Below are positions 6,823 to 12,034 of a DNA stretch of 12,034 nucleotides, piece after piece. This DNA comes from an uncultured Acetobacteraceae bacterium (GTDB lineage Bacteria; Pseudomonadota; Alphaproteobacteria; Acetobacterales; Acetobacteraceae): NCBI GenBank assembly GCA_937930165.1, contig CALGVL010000011.1, positions 1 through 12,034 of the forward strand, written 5' to 3'. Under the pieces are notes generated by a model that saw only the letters and a list, made by a program, of their open reading frames with translations, made no database searches and was not told the origin of the DNA. A program made the translations under genes and the position numbers. Numbering within the stretch: position 1 is the first letter of the stretch; every line of letters begins with the position of its first letter.

Positions 6823-7188
6823 GGCCCGGTGCGGCGCCTCTTGCCGCTCTGCCGAGGCGATGGCCTTGGCGACCGCCTCCCGCAGCCCGGCCAGGAACTC
6901 CTCGCCTGCCGCGGTGCGCTGCACCAGCACGCTCCGGCGGTCACTCGGGTCCAGCTTGCGGTGGGCAAGGTCCAGCTCCCCCAGGCGGTCCAAGGCGCGG
7001 GAAATGGCGGGCTTGGCAACGTTCAACTCCGCCGCGAGGCCGCGCACCGTATGCGGCCCTTCCCGCAGATAGACGGTCAGAAACAGTCCGAGCTGCCGGG
7101 CCGTCAGGTCCCGGCCATCCTGCCTGACCAGTGCCAGGACAGTGTGGTGCAGGAGCCCCAGCAGCGGCTCTTTTTCCGTTTCGGCCAT
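6814..7188 (-). CDS. MarR family transcriptional regulator
   Basis: A 124-residue winged-helix regulator, slightly shorter than the usual 140-150 because the N-terminal dimerisation helix is short. The helix-turn-helix spans about residues 46-77 (TVRGLAAELNVAKPAISRAL, then LGELDLAHR), and the wing is DPSDRRSVLVQRT (80-92), matching the family DxxDxR pattern. The C-terminal helix GEEFLAGLREAVAKAIASAE would complete the dimer interface. AGGGGGAT about 7 nt before ATG 7188 supports the start; the frame stays open far upstream, but that part shows no homology. A nested inverted repeat at 7214-7257 lies 25 nt before the start and is a good candidate for autoregulation. The SRAP gene lies 90 nt downstream; the divergent PEBP gene may also be a target. 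Inducer unknown. Confidence 0.87.
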   Translation of the reverse strand: MAETEKEPLLGLLHHTVLALVRQDGRDLTARQLGLFLTVYLREGPHTVRGLAAELNVAKPAISRALDRLGELDLAHRKLDPSDRRSVLVQRTAAGEEFLAGLREAVAKAIASAERQEAPHRAAA

Positions 7189-7213
7189 GCCTGATCCCCC
7201 TCTTGCGGATGCA

Positions 7214-7257
7214 GGACGGCCCCTCTTGTCCCTGAACAGGGCACGGCAAGGCCGTCC
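7214..7257. promoter_or_regulatory. Nested inverted repeats in the marR leader (candidate operator or RNA hairpin)
   Basis: GGACGGCC (7214-7221) and GGCCGTCC (7250-7257) are perfect reverse complements enclosing 28 nt. Inside them lies a second inverted repeat, CCCTG-AA-CAGGG (7230-7241). The structure sits just upstream of the marR ribosome-binding site, where it could act as an autoregulatory operator or fold in the 5' leader RNA. Confidence 0.4.
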
Positions 7258-7261
7258 GGAA

Positions 7262-7330
7262 AGACACGCAACCAAAACTTGTGGGAAAAAGCAAGATACT
7301 CGTAATTGTTGTGAATGGCGGGCTACATTC
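7262..7330. promoter_or_regulatory. AT-rich patch, likely marR promoter region
   Basis: This stretch (CAAAACTTG, GGGAAAAAGCAAG, CGTAATTGTTGTGAA) is by far the most AT-rich part of the window and lies directly upstream of the marR leader hairpin. Such an island in about 70 % GC DNA usually marks a promoter or regulator site. I could not fit a convincing -35/-10 pair on either strand. Confidence 0.35.
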
Positions 7331-7375
7331 GCTACGCTTCCAGGCGATTTCAACTTCCCAGCCAGCCACCCCTCC

Positions 7376-7523
7376 GGCCGGGTCGGGTTGCCGGATCTGC
7401 AGGTCGTTCTGCAAGTACCGGACGCCGGAAACCTTCTCGGCGATGTCCTTGGCGCGGCCCGCGGCCGCGGCGCCCGCTGACGTCTTCCAGATCCACCGTG
7501 ATCCAGCCCGTCTGGTCCGACAT
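7376..7523 (-). pseudogene. Remnant of a BON-domain gene
   Basis: The minus strand has a good start: GAGGAG and AAGGG shortly before ATG 7523, giving MSDQTGWITVDLEDV. After about 16 codons another frame takes over with GRAKDIAEKVSGVRYLQNDL and then QIRQP. Together they look like the two ends of a BON domain (OsmY-like, lipid- or surface-binding), whose usual pattern is a VxVEDGxVTLSGxV strand followed by a helix A-IA--VSGV--VQN-L-I. The piece is about 49 residues against roughly 60 for a full domain, so it appears to have lost some codons as well as the frame. After RQP the second frame runs on without a stop into marR. A stress-sigma-like promoter lies upstream at 7559-7584. The family call rests on short similarity. 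Confidence 0.45.
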
Positions 7524-7558
7524 GCTCACCCTTCTCCTCGGGCCGGTGATGGAAGGCG

Positions 7559-7584
7559 AACACAGCCCGGTTCCACGCGGTTCC
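7559..7584 (-). promoter_or_regulatory. Possible EcfG-type stress promoter upstream of the BON remnant
   Basis: On the minus strand GGAAC (7584-7580) is followed after 17 nt by TGTT (7562-7559), close to the alphaproteobacterial general-stress consensus GGAAC-N16/17-CGTT with one mismatch in the -10. It lies 36 nt before the start of the BON remnant, a gene type often under this control. Confidence 0.3.
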
Positions 7585-7586
7585 CG

Positions 7587-7612
7587 CGCCGGCGAACCGG
7601 CTCTCGCCGGCG
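7587..7612. promoter_or_regulatory. 9-bp perfect hairpin upstream of the PEBP gene
   Basis: CGCCGGCGA and TCGCCGGCG pair perfectly around an 8-nt loop. It is 74 nt before the PEBP start on the plus strand and directly behind the candidate promoter of the BON remnant on the minus strand. It could be an operator between divergent genes, or a leader-RNA stem; without a T run it is not a standard terminator. Confidence 0.35.
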
Positions 7613-7686
7613 GGCGTTGGCCTCGCCGATGCGTGCCGCGGTTCCGGCGGCCCGTCCGCTCGCGGCGTGGGAGAGAGGAGGAACGC

Positions 7687-8166
7687 ATGGCCTTCACCCT
7701 GAGCAGCCCGGTCTTCGCTGACGGCCAGCCGCTTCCGCCGCGCTACACCCAGGATGGCGAGAATCTCTCGCCGCCCCTGGAATGGTACGATGTGCCGGCC
7801 CAGACCCGCAGCTTCCTGCTGGTCCTGGAGGATCCGGACGCGCCGAGTGGGACTTTCCGGCACTGGGGCGTGTACAACCTCGCGCGCGACCGGGGGCGGC
7901 TGCCGGAAGGCGTGGGGCATGGCGTTGCGCAGGCCGGTGAGCCGGTAGAGGACATCAGCGCCGCGACGAATGATTACGGCCATCCACGCTATGACGGCCC
8001 GGCGCCGCCGCACGGCGACAAGGCGCATCGCTACGTCTTCCGCCTGGCCGCGCTGGACCTGGAGCCGCTGTCCCGCTCGCCGGGCCTGACCGTGGCGGAG
8101 GCGATGGACGCTGCCCAGGGGCATGTCATCGCCGAGGCGAGGCTGACCGGAACCTACCGGCGATAG
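7687..8166 (+). CDS. YbhB/YbcL family phosphatidylethanolamine-binding-like protein (PEBP)
   Basis: A 159-residue single-domain PEBP protein, about the same length as E. coli YbhB. The ligand-pocket motifs are present: LEDPDAPSGTFRHWGVYNL (47-65), with the DPDAP loop and His59-Trp60, and YDGPAPPHGDKAHRYVFRL (102-120), with the GPxPPxG and HRY elements. There is no signal peptide, so it should be cytoplasmic. The molecular role of bacterial members is unsettled; an anion or phospholipid-headgroup pocket is conserved, and the name Raf kinase inhibitor-like comes from eukaryotic relatives. GGAGGA 5 nt before the ATG gives a strong start; the frame is open upstream but Arg/Pro-rich without homology. 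It stands alone on the plus strand between a BON remnant and a dioxygenase remnant. A stable hairpin at 7587-7612 lies in the upstream region. Confidence 0.94.
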   Translation: MAFTLSSPVFADGQPLPPRYTQDGENLSPPLEWYDVPAQTRSFLLVLEDPDAPSGTFRHWGVYNLARDRGRLPEGVGHGVAQAGEPVEDISAATNDYGHPRYDGPAPPHGDKAHRYVFRLAALDLEPLSRSPGLTVAEAMDAAQGHVIAEARLTGTYRR

Positions 8167-8188
8167 GCGGGCAGGGCCGGCGCTGCCG

Positions 8189-8386
8189 GGCCGGGCTTGG
8201 CCTGCCTTGCTCGCGCTTGCTGCCGAGCCGGGCGTGCCGCCGGCCACGCCGGAACAGGTCGCGGCGATGGACCTGCTGGCGAAGGTGGCCGAGGAACTCT
8301 GCCTGCATGCGCCCTTCACGCCGGGCGACATCCAGTTCCTCAACCAGCATGTCAGCTATCACCGCCGCACCGCCTATTACGGATGA
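8189..8386 (+). pseudogene. Remnant of a TauD/TfdA-type 2-oxoglutarate dioxygenase
   Basis: An open frame with no plausible start contains PGVPPATPEQVAAMDLL, AKVAEELCLHAPFTPGD, IQFLNQHVSYHRRTAYYG and a TGA at 8384-8386. The GDIQFxNNHxxxHxRTAY pattern is a hallmark near the C-terminus of TauD/TfdA and clavaminate-synthase-like Fe(II)/2-oxoglutarate oxygenases, where as I recall the His and Arg provide the last iron ligand and the cosubstrate contact. The N-terminal jelly-roll part with the HxD motif is absent, and the expected C-terminal LYRLWL strand is not found after TAY. One base later the sequence could read TDDA, resembling the usual continuation, so a frameshift at the end is possible. 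It begins just after the PEBP stop, so the rest was deleted. Left boundary approximate. Confidence 0.6.
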
Positions 8387-8661
8387 TGCGAAGGTGCGGG
8401 GCGCGGCGGCGCGATGCGGGGGCGCAGCGCCTTCGAGATCTGACGCCAGGAGTCCCGGCTCAATCGGGCGGCAGTCCGCTGCCTGACTTTCGCCTCCCGC
8501 CGTCAGGTGAAGATACGGACCGGGGACGAACCCTGCTGCGCTGCACCGGTTGGGGACAGGTCGATCCGGCACACGGCACGTGGGACGGCACGTGGACATG
8601 CTGCTTGTTGTGCCACGATCCGGACGGCGGACCTGCAACCGCAGCGATAGGATCCAGCGAC
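8387..8661. other. Upstream region of the phasin-CBS gene, no gene seen
   Basis: No frame here shows family features. It holds CCTGAC (8482-8487) paired with GTCAGG (8502-8507) across a 14-nt loop, a CTGCTGCGCTGC run near 8533, and the tandem repeat listed separately. The phasin-CBS promoter should be here, but I could not fit a clear -35/-10 pair. Confidence 0.4.
8575..8598. repeat. Tandem GGCACGTGG repeat upstream of the phasin-CBS gene
   Basis: GGCACGTGG occurs at 8575-8583 and 8587-8595, exactly 12 bp apart, each containing the palindrome CACGTG. The pair lies 67 to 87 nt before the start at 8662. Two in-phase palindromes about one helical turn apart suggest cooperative binding of a regulator. 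Which one cannot be told; a PHA regulator is only a guess from the downstream gene. Confidence 0.35.
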
Positions 8662-9804
8662 ATGGCCGAGATGAAGCAGCCCCATCAGCAGGGCTCGGGT
8701 GAAGGCGTGCGTGATCGTAGCCGTGCCGCCGCTTCGGACATGGTGGCTGCGACACAAAGCGGTGTGGAATCGGCATCCGGCGCGGCGGAGCGGGCGACGC
8801 GCCGGGGTGGCGCGGCGCTGCGCGAAGCCGCGCATGGCGGCGCGGACCTGATGCGCCAGGGCGCCGAGGCCGGACGGCGCGGCGCCACAGCCTTCGGCGA
8901 GGCCGCGCAGGACGGGTTGGAGGCAATGGGCGCCGGCCAGGAGCAGATGCTGAATCAGGCGGCGCGCGAGGTGCAGATGACCGGGCGCGGCCTGGCCGAG
9001 ATGGCGGAGGAGACGGCGGAGGGCATCCGCTCGTTCATGGCCGTGCCGGGCTTTTCCGGCGACGGTATGCGGGATGCGCAGCAGGCGATGGCGCGCCTGG
9101 TGGATGGCGTCATCGCTACCAACCTGCGCCTGACGCGGGAGCTGATGCACCGCACCGGGCCGAGTGCAATGATCGAGTTGCAGCGGCGCTTCATGCGCGA
9201 CTGGTTCGATGCCATGGCCGAGGGCGGGACCGTGCTGCTTCGCGCCACGCGGCAGGCTGCCGATGAATCCCTGCGGCCCCTGGAGCGGCAGAAGCAGCAG
9301 CGCGGCGCGCGATGGAACGGGGCAGGCCAGGGCGCCGGTTGCGTCTCCGACGCGATGAGCACCGACGTCAAGGTGGCCACCCCCGATGACTCGGTGCAGC
9401 AGGCGGCCCGGCTGATGGGCGAGGCGGATACCGGCGTGCTGCCGGTGCGGGAGGGCGACCGGCTGGTCGGCATGGTCACCGACCGCGATGTCACCCTCCG
9501 CCTGGTTGCCGAGGGCAAGGATCCGGCCCGGACCAAGGTTCGGGAGGTGATGAGCCCCGAGGTCCGCTACGTCTTCGATGACGAAGGGCTGGAGCATGTG
9601 GCGGAGAACATGGCCGAGCAACAGATCCGCCGCCTGCCGGTGGTGAACCGCGAGAAGCGGCTGGTCGGCATCCTCTCGCTCGGCGACATCGCCCGGCAGG
9701 AGCGGGGACGGGAACTGGCAGGACACGCTCTCGGCGGGGTGGCGCGCGAGGGCGGGCGGCACAACCAGGGCGCGGGGCCGGAGATGCAGATGCGGCACGG
9801 CTGA
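8662..9804 (+). CDS. Phasin-like / CBS-domain fusion protein
   Basis: A 380-residue protein of three parts. Residues 1-120 are Ala/Gly/Glu/Arg-rich and helical, with loose 11-12-residue periodicity (GAALREAAHGG, ADLMRQGAEAG), like amphipathic or LEA-type helices. Residues 125-210 resemble the phasin family: NLRLTRELMHRTGPSAMIEL, then QRRFMRDWFDAM, then LLRATRQAADESLRPLE. Residues 228-350 form a CBS pair: first CVSDAMSTDVKVATPDDSV to GMVTDRDVTLRLV, then VREVMSPEVRYVFDDE to LPVVNREKRLVGILSLGDIA. Phasins coat polyhydroxyalkanoate granules; CBS pairs usually bind AMP, ADP, ATP or SAM. An energy-responsive granule protein is my inference. AGGA 9 nt upstream supports ATG 8662; the frame is open further upstream without homology. 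The tail after 350 is polar. Next come a fatty-acid-hydroxylase-like gene and, convergently, an acyl-CoA ligase, both lipid-related. Confidence 0.85.
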   Translation: MAEMKQPHQQGSGEGVRDRSRAAASDMVAATQSGVESASGAAERATRRGGAALREAAHGGADLMRQGAEAGRRGATAFGEAAQDGLEAMGAGQEQMLNQAAREVQMTGRGLAEMAEETAEGIRSFMAVPGFSGDGMRDAQQAMARLVDGVIATNLRLTRELMHRTGPSAMIELQRRFMRDWFDAMAEGGTVLLRATRQAADESLRPLERQKQQRGARWNGAGQGAGCVSDAMSTDVKVATPDDSVQQAARLMGEADTGVLPVREGDRLVGMVTDRDVTLRLVAEGKDPARTKVREVMSPEVRYVFDDEGLEHVAENMAEQQIRRLPVVNREKRLVGILSLGDIARQERGRELAGHALGGVAREGGRHNQGAGPEMQMRHG

Positions 9805-9861
9805 GCGAAGGCATGGGGCTGGGGACTGGTGGAGGCCACCCAGCCTCGCCATTCTCCGGCC

Positions 9862-10659
9862 ATGCTTCTGCATGAGCCGGTCATTCGCCTGGGCGTCTTT
9901 CTTGGCGTGTTCCTTGCGCTTCTGGCGCTGGAGCGCGTGGCGCCCTGGCGGGCGGGACAACGGGCGCTCGGGATGCGACGCTGGCCGGGGAATCTCGGCC
10001 TGGCGCTGCTCGGCGCCCTGCTGGTCCGGGCGACCGTGCCGGCGGCGGCGGTGGGCGCGGCGCTCTGGGCGGAGGCGCGCGGGATCGGCCTGCTCCCGGC
10101 GCTGGGCCTGCCGGGTTGGGTCGCCGTACCGGTTTCGGTGGTGCTGCTCGACCTGCTGATCTACTGGCAGCATCGCATCACCCATGCGGTGCCGCTGCTC
10201 TGGCGCCTGCACCGCGTCCACCACGCCGATCCGGAGCTGGATGCGACCAGCGGCCTGCGCTTCCACCCGCTGGAGATCCTGCTCTCCATGGGGCTGAAGA
10301 TGGTGGCGGTGGTGACGCTCGGCGCGCCGGCCGTGGCGGTGCTGGTCTTCGAGATCCTGCTGAACGCGACCGCCATGTTCAACCACGCCGCCATCTGCCT
10401 GCCGGTGCGGTTGGAGCGCTGGCTGCGCCTGGTGCTGGTGACGCCGGAGATGCACCGCACCCACCATTCGGAAGTGCGGGCCGAGACGGATAGCTGCTAC
10501 GGCTTCTGCCTGCCCTGGTGGGACCATCTCTTCGGCAGCTACCGCGCCGCGCCGGCGGCCGGGGAGGGGGTGGTGATCGGCGTCGCGGGCTGGCGCGAGC
10601 CGCCACAGCAGCGCCTGGACCGGCTGCTGCTGCAACCGGCCCGCAGACGCGCCCCGTAA
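9862..10659 (+). CDS. Sterol desaturase / fatty acid hydroxylase family membrane protein
   Basis: A 265-residue integral membrane di-iron enzyme. It has hydrophobic segments near residues 8-27, 46-70, 86-103 and 142-170, and the family histidine clusters: HRITH (104-108), HRVHH (117-121), NH at 174-175 and HRTHH (198-202), with FHPLEI between. This pattern places it in the FA_hydroxylase superfamily, whose members hydroxylate or desaturate sterols, fatty acids, carotenoids or alkylglycerols at the cytoplasmic face. The substrate cannot be told. ATG 9862 gives the usual N-terminus but has no ribosome-binding site; GTG 9829, 11 codons upstream, has GGGGA 3 nt before it yet lies in a small hairpin (GGTGG-AGG-CCACC, 9828-9840). 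It starts 57 nt after the phasin-CBS gene and may be co-transcribed. It ends one base before the convergent acyl-CoA ligase gene. Confidence 0.92.
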   Translation: MLLHEPVIRLGVFLGVFLALLALERVAPWRAGQRALGMRRWPGNLGLALLGALLVRATVPAAAVGAALWAEARGIGLLPALGLPGWVAVPVSVVLLDLLIYWQHRITHAVPLLWRLHRVHHADPELDATSGLRFHPLEILLSMGLKMVAVVTLGAPAVAVLVFEILLNATAMFNHAAICLPVRLERWLRLVLVTPEMHRTHHSEVRAETDSCYGFCLPWWDHLFGSYRAAPAAGEGVVIGVAGWREPPQQRLDRLLLQPARRRAP

Positions 10660-10660
10660 G

Positions 10661-12034
10661 CTACCGATACAGCGCCGCGACCTCGTGCCGGTAGCGCTCC
10701 AGCACCGCCCGGCGCTTCACCTTCATGGTCGGGGTCAGCATCCCGTTCTCGATGGAGAAGGGGGTGGGGGCCAGCATCCAGCGGCGGATGCGCTCGACAT
10801 TGGAGAGGCGGGCATTCACCCGCGCCACCGCCTTGTCGACATGCTCCTCCATGCCCTCGGACGGGACCAGGATAGCGACGATGGCGGGCTGGCCCTCGCC
10901 GGCGGTGACCGCCTGGGCGATCTCCGGCTCGGCCATCAACAGGCCCTCAATCTTGGCCGGGCTCACCATGTCGCCGCCGAGCGTCTTGATGAAATCGCGC
11001 TTGCGGTCGGTGATGATGATCCGCCCGTCCTCCATGCGGCCGACATCGCCGGTATGGAGCCAGGGCGCCTCGCCCGGGGCATCGGCGCGCAGGGCGGCGG
11101 CGGTCGCTTCCGGGTTGTTCCAGTAGCCGTCCATGACCAGGCCACCGCGGACCAGCAATTCGCCATCCTCGGCGATGCGGGCCTCGACGCCGGGCAGCGG
11201 CCGGCCCACCGTCTCGCGGTGGTTGTCCCAGGGCAGGTTGACGCTGATGACCGGGCCGGCCTCGCTCTGGCCGTAGCCCTGCAGCACGGGCAGGCCCAGC
11301 GCCAGGAAGAAGCCGGACAGATCGGGATCGAGCCGCGCGCCGCCGGAGACCATGGCGATCAGCTTGCCGCCGAAGCGGGCACGGACCTTGTCCCGCACCA
11401 GGCGGTCCAGAACCAGGTCCTGCACCTTCTCCCACAGGGAGAGCGGCGGCCCGTCCAGCTTGCGCAGACCGAGGGCCAGCGCCTGCTCGAACAGCCGCCG
11501 CTTCAGGCCGCCTTCCTTCTCGACCTGCGCCTGCATCCGGCTGCGCAGCACCTCGAACAGCCGGGGGACGGCGGTGACGATGGTGGGGCGGATCTGCTGG
11601 AACTCCGCGGCCAGCCGGTCGGCACCGCGGGAATAGACCACCTCCATGCCGAGGGAAGGCAGCAGGAAGCAGCCGACCGTATGCTCGTAGCTATGGCTGA
11701 GCGGCAGGAAGGAGAGATAGGGAGTGCCGTCCAGCTCGATCTGGTCCAGCGCCTGGGCCAGCCCGGCGCGGTTCGCCAGCATGGCGCGGTGCGGCAGCAT
11801 CACCCCCTTGGGAAAGCCGCCGGTGCCGGAGGTGTAGATGAGGCAGGCGAGGCGGCCGGAGGGAATCTGCTCCACCTCCGCCATCAGCAGGGGGAGGTCG
11901 CCCTGGGTCGCTTCCAGCGCCGCCCAGTCCGCTGACCGGGTGCCGGGGGGCAGGGCGGGGGCGGGCTCCATGCAGACCAGCAGGTCGAGCCCATCGGCCT
12001 GCGCCGCCCCGGCCAGTACCCGCTCGGCCAGGGC
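10661..12034 (-). CDS. AMP-dependent long-chain acyl-CoA synthetase (FAA1 type), N-terminus outside window
   Basis: The minus frame is open from the right edge through 457 codons to TAG at 10661; family members are about 600 aa, so roughly 150 N-terminal residues are missing. The enzyme activates fatty acids to acyl-AMP and then acyl-CoA. Adenylate-forming motifs in order: P-loop LIYTSGTGGFPKGVMLPH, FLPLSHSYEH, TAVPRLFEVL, MVSGGARLDPDL, GYGQSEAGP, then LHTGDVGRMEDGRIIITDRK with RDFIKTLGGDMVSP, and the C-terminal catalytic-lysine region TPTMKVKRRAV. The long insert between TAVPRLFEVL and the SGG motif fits the long-chain (COG1022) branch rather than acetyl-CoA synthetase. An ATG at 11971 is internal, since homologous sequence runs upstream of it. 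With the neighbouring hydroxylase and phasin genes it may serve lipid or polyhydroxyalkanoate metabolism; this is inference. Confidence 0.94.
   Translation of the reverse strand, partial: ALAERVLAGAAQADGLDLLVCMEPAPALPPGTRSADWAALEATQGDLPLLMAEVEQIPSGRLACLIYTSGTGGFPKGVMLPHRAMLANRAGLAQALDQIELDGTPYLSFLPLSHSYEHTVGCFLLPSLGMEVVYSRGADRLAAEFQQIRPTIVTAVPRLFEVLRSRMQAQVEKEGGLKRRLFEQALALGLRKLDGPPLSLWEKVQDLVLDRLVRDKVRARFGGKLIAMVSGGARLDPDLSGFFLALGLPVLQGYGQSEAGPVISVNLPWDNHRETVGRPLPGVEARIAEDGELLVRGGLVMDGYWNNPEATAAALRADAPGEAPWLHTGDVGRMEDGRIIITDRKRDFIKTLGGDMVSPAKIEGLLMAEPEIAQAVTAGEGQPAIVAILVPSEGMEEHVDKAVARVNARLSNVERIRRWMLAPTPFSIENGMLTPTMKVKRRAVLERYRHEVAALYR

Noticed and set aside
8170..8187. GGCAG...CTGCC hairpin after the PEBP stop as a terminator
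   Set aside because: Only 5 bp with an 8-nt loop and no T run in GC-rich DNA; not distinguishable from chance.
7189..8343. Long N-terminal extension of the marR frame
   Set aside because: No homology upstream of MAETEKEP, and a good ribosome-binding site supports ATG 7188.
8197..8661. N-terminal extension of the phasin-CBS frame
   Set aside because: Cys/Arg/Pro-rich, overlaps the dioxygenase remnant in another frame, and ATG 8662 has a ribosome-binding site.
9813..9875. 20-codon frame (MGLGTGGGHPASPF...) as a leader peptide of the hydroxylase gene
   Set aside because: Too short and Gly/Pro-rich to judge, with ribosome-binding site spacing that is too tight; chance explains it.
8503..10635. 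Minus-strand open frame of about 710 codons
   Set aside because: Lies opposite the phasin-CBS and hydroxylase genes; low-complexity His/Arg/Gln composition, no motif.
10685..11935. Plus-strand open frame of about 416 codons
   Set aside because: Antisense shadow of the acyl-CoA ligase; no recognisable family.

Overview
High-GC (roughly 70 %) bacterial DNA. Codon use, the family mix (Tat-exported substrate-binding protein, PobA, SRAP, phasin, acyl-CoA ligase) and protein character suggest an alphaproteobacterium, probably Acetobacteraceae (Roseomonas-like). This is inference: no rRNA, tRNA or other marker gene is in the window.

Layout. (1) 1-1204, minus strand: gtrA-family membrane protein, then the 5' part of a polyprenyl glycosylphosphotransferase cut by the left edge; a cell-surface polysaccharide pair. 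(2) 1595-5308, plus strand: an orphan family-5 ABC substrate-binding protein with a Tat signal, 4-hydroxybenzoate 3-monooxygenase (pobA), and a short-chain dehydrogenase broken by a one-base frameshift; perhaps an aromatic-acid uptake/catabolism unit. (3) 5405-7523, minus strand: a strong hairpin, a small lipoprotein gene with an internal in-frame stop, a doubtful small ORF, an SRAP-domain (YedK/HMCES) DNA-protection gene, a MarR regulator, and a decayed BON-domain gene. (4) 7687-10659, plus strand: a PEBP (YbhB/YbcL) protein, a remnant of a TauD/TfdA-type dioxygenase, a phasin-CBS fusion protein, and a sterol desaturase/fatty acid hydroxylase-family membrane enzyme. (5) 10661-12034, minus strand: long-chain acyl-CoA ligase, its N-terminus beyond the right edge, ending one base from the hydroxylase gene.

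Most notable: a 380-aa protein joining an Ala-rich helical region, a phasin-like segment and a CBS pair, which could put adenylate sensing on polyhydroxyalkanoate granules. Also notable is a cluster of four damaged genes (SDR, lipoprotein, BON, dioxygenase) between 4.5 and 8.4 kb, which means either real decay or base-level sequence error. Several perfect inverted repeats lie in front of regulated-looking genes (gtrA, marR, PEBP). I found no CRISPR array, transposase, rRNA or tRNA, and no clear evidence of an entirely new multi-gene system.
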